This document shows positions 1 to 10,971 of a stretch of DNA of 64,000 nt, piece after piece. A program made the translations under genes and the position numbers. The DNA lies in NCBI RefSeq assembly GCF_004359215.1, contig NC_090619.1, positions 6,578,331 to 6,642,330 of the forward strand, written 5' to 3'. Each line of letters begins with the position of its first letter. Positions within the stretch are counted from its first letter, which is position 1. The notes below the pieces were generated by a model. The model worked only from the letters and a program-made list of their open reading frames with translations. It was not told the DNA's origin and searched no databases. The stretch is from Bremia lactucae (Eukaryota; Oomycota; Peronosporomycetes; Peronosporales; Peronosporaceae).

Positions 1-1
1 G

Positions 2-187
2 CAGAAATGCCATCGCTGCCAAAAATTAGGACACTACGCTCATGAGTGTAGTGCCCCACGCCCAGCACCGAAAGGTACTGAACGTAATTTTGGACCGTAT
101 GCCAAAAAGGGCAACGGTCGCGGGTCCGACGTTGTTGCGAAATCGCAACAGCGAAGCGGACCGCCAAAAAACGGTCGGGGTCAGTAG
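2..187 (+). pseudogene. GyA (Ty3/Gypsy) gag C-terminus with zinc knuckle
   Basis: The frame is open from the window edge to a TAG at 185. It contains CHRCQKLGHYAHEC at 8-49, a textbook C-X2-C-X4-H-X4-C retroviral-type zinc knuckle, which in gag binds element RNA during packaging. A basic, Gly/Pro/Gln-rich tail follows, as in other GyA gags in this window (minus strand, 6.84-7.2 kb). The N-terminal gag lies outside the window. This is the 5' part of a plus-strand GyA remnant that continues through protease, RT and integrase to about 3480. Confidence 0.8.
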
Positions 188-237
188 GGGCGCAACGCCC
201 TTCTTGTCCAGCAACCTCAAGAGAATTTGCAAATCTC

Positions 238-633
238 TTGAATAAAGTTGCTCCAGACACACAATCATTATGTGTCTCTGCACCTGGTGATGGGGTATCC
301 CTCATCACCTTGAAATTAAGAGTGACAAATGATTTGTTCCTTAGAGCCCTAGTGGACTGTGGAGCGTCGAATAACTTTATTCGTCGCCATTCGCTAGAGG
401 GTCGTAGGCTCAAATATGTTGAGCGCGACATCCCTCCAACGAGGATTGATGTGCATCTAGCGACAGGCGCATCGATATTGTTCGTGAAGAAGATGAGCCA
501 AGTAGTGAAATTTCACTACATTAAAAGATTTACAGTACGATGATGATTTCATCCTACTGGATCTGGATGACAGATCTGATTTCATCCTAGGTCTACCTTG
601 GCTCAGAAAATTTGAGCCAAGGATCAACTGACA
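238..633 (+). pseudogene. GyA aspartic protease, frameshifted
   Basis: Retropepsin-like segment. The active-site loop reads LVDCGASNNFI, with Cys where most retropepsins have Ser or Thr (D-S/T-G). The frame breaks near 540 and resumes in another frame with DFILGLPWL at about 577-605, the conserved C-terminal hydrophobic motif of Gypsy proteases. The protease would cut the gag-pol polyprotein. It follows the zinc knuckle and precedes RT, the normal Gypsy order. The frameshift makes it non-functional. Confidence 0.75.
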
Positions 634-1074
634 GCATCGATTCGTAAAGATTCCTGCCACTTGTTCATCAGATGGCCATCTGATGAACGTCTTGGAGCGT
701 CCACAAGCGTGTGGATGTACTACGAGTTAGTGCGGTGGCCTCACTTGTGGTACGGTCTTAGTACGACTGCACAAGATCGCAGTGTGATACTAATCACCCT
801 GTGGGGTCAGCTGCCGGTGGCTGTGCGAATGCACAGGCAGCGCCGAAGGTCCACCACTCGAATAAGTCGAGTGGATTGAGTTATGAATGTACGCATAGCG
901 GGCGACATTCAAGGAAGATACCAGTTGTCCAAAATTGTCAACACGATGTCCTAGGTCGAGTAGAGAGTCGACCGTAAAGGACCCGACTGTGATAGCGCAA
1001 TCACACTCGGAAGACGTTGAGGGAATAAGTCCCCACGTACTTGAGGAGAAATCTCCTCAAATAGTTATGCTGAA
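634..1074 (+). other. GyA protease-to-RT linker, no open frame
   Basis: No long frame. The stretch around 840-880 (CACTCGAATAAGTCGAGTGG) recurs, inverted, in GyA-I near 6420-6445 and in GyA-III near 45,990. It therefore belongs to the family rather than to host DNA. Confidence 0.5.
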
Positions 1075-2743
1075 ATGACTAGACTTCAGCATCCCGAGGA
1101 ATGGATCCCTTGGCAGCCTGTGGATAAATCCCTGGAAGAAACCGAGACATTGAATGTCTTGGTTAATGACGAATTAAGAGTAGGCGCTTATACTCTTGAT
1201 CTTTATGCGCCTCCGAAGTTAATTTCGGATAACTTAATTACCAGTCTAGAACCCAAGCGGTTCTTGAAAGATCTGTACAGTGGTAGAATCAAGCAGATCT
1301 GCGTACTCGTCACAGAGGTCGAATACGTAACCGATATTCGGTAAGCGGTAATTTTTGCAGAGAACGAATGGGTTCTCAGCATCTCATTGATGGACGAAAG
1401 GGTCCTCGATGTGAAGAATCGGATTAAGAGATATTCTACTCAATCCTAGGAGTCACTTAAGACAAATACTTTATACAAAGATTTGATTGAATTCAGGGAT
1501 GTATTCCTTGAAACATTGTCATGCGAGTTGCCTAAAGATAAAGGCACTCGACATGAGCTCGAGCTCAGACCAGGCTCGAAGTACTGTTTCATATAGCAGT
1601 GGCCACTGCCTCGTGAACAAGTACTTGCGATACGATCGATATATTCTTTATCGATCGATTAAAAGCGGGCCATGTGAGGAAGTCAGCCTCCCCACATAGC
1701 TCTCCGACCTTCTGTGTTCAAAAAGGCCACAGGAGGGTGGCGGATAGTGCACGCATTCAACAAACTGAATGCTGCAACGGTACCGGCACAAACGCCGATA
1801 CTAGAAAAGACGTAATCATAGATGGTATGTTATGTCTAAGAGTACGATCTTTTCGTCTATGGATCTGATGGATGGGTTCTATCAAATCCTTATGCGTGAA
1901 CGGGACATCCCGTACACAGCAGTGAGTACTCCCAGTGTGATGCTTTGGGAATGGCTAGTGATGCCTCAGGGGCTTAGTAACGCCCCTGCAACGTTCAACA
2001 GATGTGTAACAAATCTGTTTAGACTGGTGCGAGAATTCGCACTGAATTAATTTGACAATGTATTGGTGCGTAGCCGAGCCATGGACGGTAAGACGGACAT
2101 GGAAGTTCATAAAACTCACGTTCGTCAGGTTCTTACACTTATGCGAAAGCATAACTTGTACGCAAATCTCAAGAAGTGTATATTCGCTGCAAGGCAAATA
2201 CCACTTCTTGGGTGCATCGTCGGTAAACACGGCGTGCGCCCTGATCCCGAAAAGATCAAGGCAATTACCGACTGGCCAGTTCCATTCGATGTCAAGGGAC
2301 TTAGAAAGTTCCTTGGACTAGCGGCGTACTTGCACAAGTACTCCCGCAATTGTACCGAGATGACATCTCATCCGTCTCGTCTCTTGAAAAAGACGAGAAA
2401 TAGTTGTGGAACGCTGATTGTCAGTTACTTTGAAGGTATCAAGCACAGCTTGATGCAATCGCCCGTATTGGCGATTGCAGATCAAGACAGACAATTCCAT
2501 GTTGTCTGTGACGCCAGTGATTTCACAATCGGCTGTGCGTTAATGCTTTACGATACAGACGGCGCGGAGCGCGTCGTCTGTTACCAATCGCGTCAGCTGC
2601 AACCAGCTGAACGCAATTATCCAGTGCATGACAAGGAACTCCTTGCCATGAAATATGCACTGGCTAAGTTTAGGGTCTATCTTCTCGGAGATGGACCGTT
2701 CATCGTATATACGGACCATGCGTCATTACGCACGGCTTCGTAA
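1075..2743 (+). pseudogene. GyA reverse transcriptase and RNase H, multiply broken
   Basis: 1075-1344 is the conserved pre-RT linker, with near-identical copies at 5750-6001 and 33,585-33,845 on the minus strand. RT follows in pieces: GTRHELELRPGSKYC near 1540-1590, GGWRIVHAFNKLNAAT near 1735-1785, then 1832-2050 with SSMDLMDGFYQILMR and MPQGLSNAPATFNR. The YxDD box is destroyed: TAA replaces Tyr and the rest reads FDNVL (2051-2065). The frame 2063-2743 carries the RT thumb (AITDWPVPFDVKGLRKFLGL) and RNase H (VVCDASDFTIG, DKELLAMKYALAKFRVYLLG, YTDHASLR). Several indels and stops separate the pieces. Confidence 0.85.
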
Positions 2744-3480
2744 ACAGCCCACATCTCTCGCAAAGAATGACGAGGTGGCTATCCATTTTCGCGTAGTATA
2801 ATTTTTCCGTGGAATATAAACCAGAACGACTTAATGTCGTCGCTGATGCGTTATCACGCCGACCCGATTTCGAGCCGGCTGCGCATTCCAACAGTGAAAA
2901 TAATCCCACTGTTGCAAGACTCATTTCAAGTGTTCAATCGTCAACCTTATTGAGGACATAAAGAAAGCCTACGCAGAAGATAAGGACCTTCTGCGTTTAA
3001 TGGATCATCTGATGAATCCATCCGATAAATCTTTCAAAGATTATCGGTTTTATATCGATCGTCATCCGAACGATACACAACACGCAACGGCTTATTGTAT
3101 TACATAGCCGTTGCCGGCGACACTCCACGTGTCGTCTTCCCAACTCACAATGATTTGCGCATGCGCATCATGTATGAGTGTTACGATTCACCAACAAGTG
3201 GGCATCGTGGACGTGAGAAAACTTATATCACAGTAAGTCGCGATTTTTACTGGCCCCGCCAGTATCAGTTCGTGCGCAAGTACATTCGTGCTAGCGAGTT
3301 ATGTCAACGGGTAAAGGCTAGCCCTTCACCCCGTGCACCTCCCCAACCCCTACCACTTCCGGCAGAGTGTTGGTAGTCTGTATCTATGGACTTCGTCTTC
3401 GGATTTCCCGAGGACGATCACAAAATCAATGGAATCTTACGATGCGAACGCATCCTACGTTTTACGTTGGTCAGCTCCAC
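2744..3480 (+). pseudogene. GyA RNase H tail and integrase N-terminal half
   Basis: ADALSRRPDFEPA near 2845-2885 marks the end of RNase H. 3095-3376 has the integrase zinc-binding region (H...H spacing then CQR-type Cys) and FYWP. SMDFVFGFPEDDHK follows near 3380-3425, the start of the catalytic core with its first Asp. Homology stops at about 3440-3480, where minus-strand GyA-I sequence begins, so the remaining core and the 3' LTR are missing. Inactive. Confidence 0.75.
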
Positions 3481-3799
3481 CCGAACCATCAGTAAGCGGT
3501 TTCTTACGAGGGCGGATCTGACCACCCATTTTAAGAATCCCTAACAGGTTCTTGTGATCGCGAACCAGATTCTCATGTTGAACCTGAAGTCTCTCATGCC
3601 GGTTCCGAATATCCTCGAAACTACGATGAGCTGACGACAGCTCATCGCGAACAGCATGATTATTCCGTTCGAATTCCGTTATTCGACTCATCAAGGCTTC
3701 ACAAGCTGGTGGGACGGAACGGAATTCTTCATCGATGCCTTTTTCTGGCATCGTTGGTAAACATGTAAGCGGGCAAAGGATGTCACTCCTTTGCTCCAA
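3455..3799 (-). pseudogene. GyA antisense ORF, coiled-coil piece
   Basis: 114-codon minus frame with heptad-like residues 38-85 (FERNNHAVRDELSSAHRSF onward), predicted coiled coil. It resembles plus-strand 43,560-43,720 of GyA-III (LANERTHQTLQNELVTARQK). Here this piece is inverted relative to the adjacent plus-strand half of the same ORF (3700-4400), so the module has been rearranged. Function unknown; not gag, protease or pol. Confidence 0.5.
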
Positions 3800-4400
3800 G
3801 CTTTAGAAGCATTTGTATAGAATGTGCAAAGCTTAGGCCGCGAGGCCTAACTTGATAAACTGAATGCTTTCCGTGAACGGTTCGCAAAACGGACCGTAGT
3901 CATATAGAGAGGTAGGGTTACCTTGCCTCTCGTTGGGGGACTCATGCCCATGCTGTTTTAAGGGTGTAGGACATGCCCCTAAGGAGGCATACTCTTTATG
4001 GACCCTCATTGGAAAACGCTAATCCTTGTGAGATGCGCGAAGAAATCGAAGACTTCCGATTCTTTACAGGCGCGGAAAGCGCTCGTTCATTCGAGGAGGA
4101 TGGGTCTCATCATACTGTCGTATGAGACCCGATCCGTCCATTATCAGATGGAAACGAGGTTCCCAACTATCATGCGAGGGTGGATACCGTCGCCAACGAA
4201 CGAGATAACTCGTTCGAACTTCCTTCACCTCACGGTAGTTCGAGAAGCTTTCAACAGGAAAACGCTTTCACCACTCGAATCCGTTAATGGATGTGGAGGA
4301 GGAGGACGTAAAATCGGGTTCACCTGGTTCGCCGAACCCGAGTCAACATCGTGACTTGGATCACGCCCTCCAATATTTAAGGGAGGACGTTGATCATGAG
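3700..4400 (+). pseudogene. GyA antisense ORF, N-terminal and middle part
   Basis: Homologous at the DNA level to 42,760-43,450 and in part to 9470-9900. The shared block GGGGGACTCATGCCCATGCT is at about 3933. Translatable pieces include MREEIEDF near 4032 and NYHARVDTVANERDNSFE near 4165-4220. Stops interrupt the frame. It lies antisense to GyA-I, beyond its integrase, as in GyA-III. Confidence 0.5.
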
Positions 4401-4639
4401 CAAATTTTCTCCTGCTGACTTGTTTTTGTTTTTGTACCGGTGCGCACTGCGGAGATGTCATTCTCCTCAATAGTGAGAGCATTCTTGTTCTCACTAATAT
4501 TTTTGTTTTCGATGCTGAGCCTTTCAGCATCGTTGTTGAAGTCAGTAATAGCGTTATCACTAAAACTGAGTTTGTCCACTTCAATATTGATTGGTCAACA
4601 TTATTATCCTTCGCGTTGACCGTAAGGTCAATGTAGGGT
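4401..4639 (-). other. GyA-I integrase 3' segment, degenerate
   Basis: Matches 44,090-44,330 of GyA-III (for example GCGCACTGCGGAGATGTCA at about 4441). The minus frame spans it (ISAVRTGTKTKTSQQEK) but no integrase motif survives. Probably the tail between the integrase core and the antisense ORF. Confidence 0.45.
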
Positions 4640-4868
4640 GAGCAATAACTTGATTCTTCTTTGCTCGAGCGAGTCCCTCCTCCCTTTGAGTAAGAGTCCC
4701 TCTTGAACAAGTTTAAGATACGTGGATGGCGTAAGCCGTTCATGTAAAATGGTGTATTCTTTGTAGCAGCATGCATCGAATTGTTAATGGCAAATCTACC
4801 ATCGGTAAGAACTCGTCCCAACTCGTAAAAGAGTAGACGTATCGCCGCTTAGCCGAAGAGTTCTCGAA
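4640..4868 (-). pseudogene. GyA-I integrase core C-terminus
   Basis: Minus-strand text reads FAINNSMHAATKNTPFYMNG then LRHPRILNLF, the conserved end of the Gypsy integrase core after the catalytic Glu. It abuts the RT thumb at about 4880 with RNase H and the integrase N-terminal half missing. GyA-III shows the same fusion near 44,580, which suggests a shared ancestral deletion. Confidence 0.75.
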
Positions 4869-4869
4869 G

Positions 4870-6001
4870 TTTTTTACATCACCTGGCACAATTCAGTCGG
4901 TGATCGCCTTGATATTCTCCGGATCAGGGCGTACACCGTATTTACCCACGATGCACCCAAGAAGGTATCTCGCTTGCAGCAGAATATACACATCTTGAGA
5001 TTTGCAAACAACTTATGCTAACGCATAATTCTAAGAACCTTTCGGACGACTTTTCGTTCATGGCTCTACTATGAACGAAGACTTCTTCGTAATAACTCTG
5101 TGCGAAACCCGCACCGATCTCAACAGATTAATTACCCATCTGTTGAATGTCACCGGGGCATTGCTAAGCCCCTGTGATGACTAGCAATTCCCATCGCATT
5201 CCGCTTGGGATGTTTACTGGTGTGAACGGGATATCCTCTTGCACATCAGGCTCTATTTCCATTTATCAGATCCATTAACGAAAAGATAGTATACCATAAA
5301 TGCTTGCGTCTTATCATGTGTGTCGGCGGTCAAGCCGATTCCGTTGCAGCGTTCAATTTATTGAACGCATGCACAATGCGCCACCCTCCAGTTGCTTTAC
5401 GCACTCGGAGGGTCGGAGTGCTATGTACTCCCAGACATGAGCCACTGTTAAGCGATCGGCTGATAATTTTTCGATCGCGAGGCATTGACCACTTCTTCAT
5501 GACTCTGTATTTTGAACCTGGTATCATGTCGATTACGTGTCGAGTGCCTTTATCCTTAGGCAGCTCGCACGGAGCAAATTTAGGAAATACATCCTTGAAT
5601 TCGATTAGATTCTTATACATAGGATTTGTCTTCAAAGACTCCCAAGATTGAAGCGTTAAACGTTCCATCCGAGTCTTCTCATCGAGGAAACTTTCGTCCA
5701 TCGATGAGCTTCTGAGAACCCGCTCGTTCTCAAGAAATACTATTTCCGACCGAATATTGGCCACGTACTTGTCATCTGTGACAAGTACGCAGATCTGCTT
5801 GACTTTGCCACTACGCAGATCACGCAAGAACCGTTTTGGTCTAAGCGTTGGCAATTGAGTTAGCTCCGAAGTTACATTCGGAGGCGCTATATGATCAAGT
5901 GTATAAGCGCCTACACTTGATCTGTTGTTTACTAAGACAATTAATGTCCCTGCCTCCTTTTTGGAACCTTGTTCCAAAGGTACCTGCGAACCTTTGATCA
6001 T
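4870..6001 (-). pseudogene. GyA-I reverse transcriptase with pre-RT linker
   Basis: The minus frame 6001-5330 starts with the GyA linker (VLVNNRSSVGAYTLDHIAPP) and runs into RT (ELPKDKGTRHVIDMIPGSKY, GGWRIVHAFNKLNAAT). A frameshift follows. 5330-4890 carries degraded RT palm and thumb, ending YGVRPDPENIKAITD. No intact YxDD box is seen. Transcription would run right to left from the LTR at 7691-7965. Confidence 0.8.
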
Positions 6002-6836
6002 AGAGTTCTAAGGACTTATTGCCGCAAATTTTCGGGGACTTGTTTCATCAAGTTTTATTTGGGAAGTATCATCCCCAACTGCCTCTAGCAGTTTCGAATC
6101 CGAAATGGTTTGCTAGGTAAAATGGTGATTAATTAATCGAATAGTACTTATCATAATAAAAATAGTCCCTACTATAACATGAATACAGACATGTTTGTTG
6201 GGTAAGGTTCAAATTTTTGGAATAATACTATTTATATAAACCCAATAAATTATCAAATGATTGATGCAGAATTTTTACCAACCTTGTGGCTGCGCGTTAG
6301 CAGCGAGATCCTCTGCGATCGACTCTCCAGTCGTTCTAGGATTGTCGCACTGTATCTTAGCGACGCGTTTTAAATTTTCTTGGATGTTGCTTACCAATCG
6401 AGCATCCTACTTTTGATCCACTCAACTTATTCGAGTGGTCAAATTCTAACGCTGCCTATGCGTGGACTTAGCCGTTGGTATCTGGTAATCACACTGAGGT
6501 CTTGTGCAGTCGTGCAAACGGCCGAACTACAAGTGAGGTCGTCGCACTTACTCGTAGGTCACACACACGCTTGTGGACGCTCCAAGACATTCACCAGATG
6601 ACCCTCTGATAAACGAGAGGCAGACATCGTATTCATGGCTCGTAGTTTTGAGCCATAGTAATTCTAGGATGACATCAAATTTGTTATCCAAATATAGTAC
6701 GATAAAATCATCATCGTACTGTTTAACCTTATGGGGTTATGAGGTTAACCTCATCACCTAGGGCAGTAACACACAAATTTAAGTGTGAGGAGCAACTTTT
6801 GTCAAAAGGCCTGCAAACTCTTGTGACGTTGCTGGA
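6002..6836 (-). pseudogene. GyA-I protease and linker, degraded
   Basis: Minus-strand remnants include QENLKRVAKIQCDNPRTTGE (about 6390-6310), near-identical to QHPRKFETPFNKMQCENPRT in GyA-II, and DVILELLWL near 6690-6660, a decayed version of the protease motif DFILGLPWL. About 6120-6250 is AT-rich with no element similarity and may be an inserted scrap. Confidence 0.55.
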
Positions 6837-7520
6837 TCAGTAGGGCGCTCGGCACCTACTGACACGGACCATTTTTAACGATCCGCCCCGCTGTTGCAAA
6901 ATCGCAACAGCGTCGGATCCGCGTCCTCTAGTGTTCGTAGCGGGAGGTACTTCCTTTCGCTTAGGGTTTCTAGGCGCTGGGAGTGGAGCAGGCGTAGTGG
7001 TCTGTCTTTTGACAACAATTGCATTTTTGCAATCGTTTATGACTTGAAGATCGAGGTTTCTCGCTCTCCATATACGAGAGGTCCATAGGTTCTGGACCTC
7101 TTGTCGTCTTGGTGGGCGATATGCACCCGACTGGACAAACTCCTGTTTCAGGCTAAAGTCCTCTTGTTCCGCTACAGAGATTGCTTGGTCAAGCATCTCT
7201 ATTCGAGCCGGAACAGGTGGGTCTTGACAGGACCATCTGTGAGACCGTTGAAGAACACAGTAGCATGTGTGTGTTCTTCAATTGGATGATTAACGATTCA
7301 ACTGACCAGGTATCGTGTATGTTGGGCATAAGCGTGAAAGCCACGCTTGCTCTGCTTCAAATCCAGGAGCTTAGCTCGAGCACCAAATTCGGCACGAGGC
7401 GGTTCAAATGTTTGCCTGAGCCGGGTCTTATATACCTCATACGACCCAAAAATCATTGGGTCGTGAGCTTGAGCCCTAAAGACAACATTTGTCACGTCCG
7501 GCTAAGTTGGACTTGCTAAA
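6837..7520 (-). pseudogene. GyA-I gag
   Basis: Two minus frames: 7495-7298 (YKTRLRQTFEPPRAEFGARA, LLDLKQSKRGFHAYAQHTRY) and 7196-6837 (LDQAISVAEQEDFSLKQEFV, SGAYRPPRRQE, then a basic tail). This is the retrotransposon gag domain, which forms the particle shell. GyA-III has the same gag at 46,600-47,250. The CCHC knuckle is not preserved. Position next to the 5' LTR fits Gypsy order. Confidence 0.7.
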
Positions 7521-7690
7521 TTTCACTTTCGTCGCATCATCATTGACACGGCGAGCTTATATGGCGTCGTCTAATTCGACGACCACCTAAGAAGGGAATC
7601 GCCTGCGACTACCTTAATCTTAGGCTGGAAAGCTCCCTCATTCTCAATCCAACATGTATATGTTGGATCGAACGTGCGTAGGCTACCAGC
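7521..7690 (-). other. GyA-I leader and primer-binding site
   Basis: Leader between gag and the 5' LTR. At 7682-7690 the plus strand reads GCTACCAGC. On the minus strand this is CTGGTAGC directly after the LTR end, the same TGGTAGC primer-binding site seen beside GyA-III (47,781-47,790) and GyB-I (18,727-18,745). Confidence 0.55.
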
Positions 7691-7965
7691 TGTAACAGGT
7701 CATCTTTGCTAGTACTAATAACAGTACAAGTCAACCTACACTTATAATAGTAAAGGTAGGTCGCCCGACTACTCAATGTGTACGACGTGCAGAGGAAGGT
7801 TCTAAGAAGCTAAGAAGTCTTAGCTACTAAAGGTTAGGTAAATGTAAACGTTAAGGCTTTAAAATAGAGAAAAGTGAAACTGTCTTAACTTATTAAGTTT
7901 CTCTAAATCGATCACCTATCTACCACTGACTTTATTATATAAAAAGCTAACTATATATGGCGCCT
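7691..7965 (-). repeat. GyA-I 5' LTR, truncated
   Basis: Plus-strand text starts TGTAACAGGTCATC and follows the GyA-III LTR at 47,791 onward: CTAGTACTAATAACAG, then CAGAGGAAGG near 7790, GAGAAAAGTGAAACTG near 7866, and TATGGCGCC at 7957. It stops at about 7965, so the U3 half is missing. Confidence 0.7.
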
Positions 7966-8552
7966 ACTTGGGCTCAGTCTGAAAACTGCTTCCAAGTTCA
8001 CAAGTGCGCACGTTGAGGCGGATTATCGCCCCCGTGGGTCACTTAAACCTAGATTTCTTGTTCATTGGGTGAGGTCGCTTAGGTCCCCCCAACTACCTCA
8101 CTATACGTGAGAGAAGACGATTCAACGCTTTCTCACTGTGTGTGCGAGTAGTGCGTGGCAGCTTTAAGAAGCGCCTGCCTACACCCTAGGCATAACGAAC
8201 ATGGCCTCGGTTGATCGGGAGGCCACCGGGTCGGGCGATGACGCCGACTCGGCCCAGTCACCTACAATGGGAGTAGCAGGTCGTTCACCTCCAATTGGAG
8301 TACGAGGTGACTTTTTCACCCTAGTAGACTACTGAAACATTTGCATCGCTAACAGCTGCAGTGAGCCATGCAGCTGCCAGCTTTGCTGCCCCACAGGCGA
8401 CGCGCACGGGCTTCGTTACCATATTGATTTTTGAACAAAATCAATAATGCAATAGATTTGGAGTAAATAAGAGACCAATAATGCAAAATTTGCAGGGAAA
8501 GACATAATAGTATTTCTCTGTCACTCCATATAAGTCACTATTGTGACTGATG
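7966..8552 (-). pseudogene. GyA antisense ORF, N-terminal region
   Basis: Minus-strand ATG at 8431-8429 opens with VTKPVRVACGAAKLAAAW, matching the plus-strand start of this ORF in GyA-III (42,073: ATNTSVCVAREAAKLVAA). Upstream noncoding (GAGTGACAGAGAAATACT) also matches 41,970-42,060. Stops appear by about 8330. It precedes a plus-oriented GyA LTR, so this is the 3' end of a plus-strand GyA copy. Confidence 0.5.
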
Positions 8553-8555
8553 GCT

Positions 8556-9051
8556 AGGTGGTTAAGTAACGGGTGTCCCGAAGCATAAATTAAATCCTAG
8601 AAGGGGAATAATTAGAATCATTTACAAAGAGAAAAAAGTACGTAATTATTATCTTTATTAATTTTGACTTCATAGTTCAAATATTCCCAAATTTGGTAAT
8701 ATTGATGCAATGAGACATCGGTTCTATTGGTTGGATAATCAAAGTTTACATCAACCCCGCCAATCGTCACAAGACACGATTGTGCGGTGCGCAAGTAGGT
8801 GCCATACATAGTTAGTTATTAACATAATAACGTAATTAGTAGATAGAAGATCGTAACGTATGAGCTTAATATATGAGTACAGTTTTACTCTTTCTCTATT
8901 TTAAAGCCTTATAATTTCCCTTAAGTACCTTCTCTGCACGTCGTGTACGTGAAATAGTTGAGGTGCCCTGCAATGGGGGACTACTGACTTGTACTGCTTC
9001 AGTACAACTCCCCTTCGCACTGCCTCAGTGCGAGTGGTGCCTCACGTCACT
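8556..9051 (+). repeat. GyA LTR, plus orientation
   Basis: Starts near GTAACGGGTGTCCCG (8554). Shared landmarks in order: AATTTGGTAATATTG (8689), AACCCCGCCAATCG (8754), CTCTGCACGTCGTGTACG (8932), ending about GGTGCCTCACGTCA. About 496 bp, close to the 482 bp GyA-III LTR. It acts as 3' LTR to the antisense-ORF remnant on its left. Confidence 0.7.
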
Positions 9052-9525
9052 TCACGTACACTAGTACGTGCAGAGGAAAACTCTCTTTAAACGCATACGC
9101 GTCATCCCAGGTACAGGGGTCTGTACCTGTTGTAACCTTAACAGTTCTGTTAAAGGGTGTGCCCAGGGCCTTTTACGCACGCACATCGTTCAACGATTGT
9201 CACTAAAAATCAATCATTTTATCATTGAAATTCACATAATGTGATTTCCTACAAACTAGGATAAAGTATGCAAATCAATGAAATGACTTGTGAAAAAAAA
9301 ATGTTTAGCGTTTTAATTGTATGTGGTGAGAGGAAACGCAGGCGGAAGGTGATGGAAATGAGAGGGCTCATTCTGATAGACGAGTTTAATAGTCTATTTG
9401 GTTCCGACGATGAGGATGATACCACTACTCTCAATGTTGTTTTACTTATACCATGACGTAACACCTGGCAGGCTTCGCGGCCGCTCAGTTCTAGGGGTGA
9501 TCCCTGTCCGTGTTGTGTAGACAAC
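9052..9525 (+). other. Intergenic stretch with a small uninterpreted ORF
   Basis: No element core motif. 9268-9456 encodes 62 residues (start MQINEMTCEKK, acidic FGSDDEDD near the end). I do not recognise it; chance or a decayed transposase N-terminus are both possible. A GyA antisense-ORF leader begins near 9470. Confidence 0.3.
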
Positions 9526-10113
9526 TTGAAGAGGGTAAAAGGGGATGTCTATTCCCTTTCTTCGCCCTGGGGAAGGGCTCACATTTCTATTGAGATGCGT
9601 GATGCGATTGACGTTTTGCAATCGATTTACAAGCTCCAGGGGCGCGTGTTTTCCGATGGGCCTTCTGAACCATCGGATGGGTCTCGTCATACTGACGGAC
9701 GAGGCCCTCAACGTCAGCAACCAGCTGGAAACGAGGCTCCCAGCTGTCATGTGAAGGTGGATAACCGCGCCAGCGAACAAGATAACTCGTTCGCTACCCC
9801 TTCACATCATGGTGGTTTTGGATTCGTTCCACAAAGAAACGTTGACCACCGTAGAAATTCAGCAATGGTTGTGGCGGAGGAGGGAAAATTAGATCCGACC
9901 CATGTGTCGGTTCTAGAGTCGAAGATCGACAAACTCGATCACTTCCTCCATGATTTGGAGGAGGGACTTGATCATGAGCGCGGTAAGCGTCGCTCGTTAG
10001 AGCAGACGGTGCAGGCTCACCATATCGAGCGGTTGGAAGACCGTTCGAACAGTGCGTACTCCATGTTGGAGTATATGGTATCGATCGTTGGTCATTCCAG
10101 AACAACGAGTTAG
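9526..10113 (+). CDS. GyA antisense-type ORF, 195 aa coiled-coil protein
   Basis: Longest intact copy of the extra GyA ORF; function unknown. Conserved blocks: MRDAIDVLQSIYKLQGRVFS (near residue 24), SDGPSEPSDGSRHTDGRGP, KVDNRASEQDNSFATPSPH-like, then a predicted coiled coil from about residue 125 (VLESKIDKLDHFLHDLEEGL). Homologues: 43,080-43,500 (+), 4030-4400 (+), 12,640-13,060 (-). The first 23 codons are probably leader. The last 10 codons overlap an inverted block (10,085-10,440), so the natural C-terminus has been replaced. Confidence 0.5.
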   Translation: MKRVKGDVYSLSSPWGRAHISIEMRDAIDVLQSIYKLQGRVFSDGPSEPSDGSRHTDGRGPQRQQPAGNEAPSCHVKVDNRASEQDNSFATPSHHGGFGFVPQRNVDHRRNSAMVVAEEGKLDPTHVSVLESKIDKLDHFLHDLEEGLDHERGKRRSLEQTVQAHHIERLEDRSNSAYSMLEYMVSIVGHSRTTS

Positions 10114-10440
10114 GTTGCTCTTGAAGGGCAACCCAGGCTTCTTTTCTGAAGCGAACCGCAACGCATTGCGGCCTCTCACCCTTTGATTCATATTAACGTT
10201 AACGCTAACTTTAATCTCGAGATGATCTTTAGAATCCCTCCGTCCCTGGTGATGCATACTAGCACAACCAGTAGCAAGCTTACCGAAGAGACCTTTACGA
10301 TCACATCTCTCCTGGTGTCACCAGAGTTATCGTCGTCCATAGAGTCATCACAGATGACTTCGCACCAAAAGGGTCAGATGGAGCGTCAAACCTTCGTCAT
10401 CATCTCTTTGGTTGTCACATTAGAATCCGTTGTAACGGGC
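10085..10440 (-). pseudogene. Inverted GyA antisense-ORF segment
   Basis: Minus-strand text aligns with plus-strand 42,440-42,730 of GyA-III: SGMTNDRYHI here versus FGMTNDRYYI there, and DDSMDDDNSGD versus DDSMGDDHSGD. It lies in opposite orientation to 9526-10,085, so an inversion or foldback breakpoint lies near 10,085. Confidence 0.5.
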
Positions 10441-10735
10441 TAAAGTTGCCCTATGTTACACGATCCTCATTAAGTACACGTTGTGTTCTTAAGGGGATGG
10501 TCGATTACTTAAGTGAAGTAATTAGACCCACCACTTGGGTGTGGTTCACATTGTGACCCACCCTTGTGTATGTGATGAACATGGGTGCATTCACAATAGG
10601 AGGGATGATGCCTAGCGTCATATAAGATACGAGGTATTTAAAAAATGCTCAAACAAACATCAGTGCATATCTACAGATATGGCATTTATGATCGGTTAAA
10701 GTATGTTTTATATTTTATACGATTATATAGAAACC
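10441..10735. other. No recognisable gene
   Basis: Contains short imperfect inverted repeats (ACCCACCACTTGGGTGTGG near 10,527) but no coding or LTR similarity that I can support. Confidence 0.4.
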
Positions 10736-10971
10736 CCCACAATCGTGTCTTGCGACGTTTGGCGGTGTTGGTTGAAACTGAAATTAACCAATCAATAGAA
10801 CTGATGTCTTATTGCGTTAATAATACCAAATTTGGTAATATTGGAACGATTAAGTCAAAATAAATAAAGATTTTAATGTTGTACTTCTTTATTATTTCCT
10901 CGCATAGAAAATGATATTAATTATTCCTCGTGTAGGAAATCACAATTATGTAACGAGACACCCCGTTACAG
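10736..10971 (-). repeat. GyA LTR fragment (U3 side)
   Basis: Plus text shows AATCGTGTCTTGCGACG, CCAAATTTGGTAATATTGG, GTACTTCTTTATTATTTCC and terminal GACACCCCGTTACA, all LTR landmarks in the same order as 48,065-48,272. The R/U5 side is missing. Confidence 0.65.
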
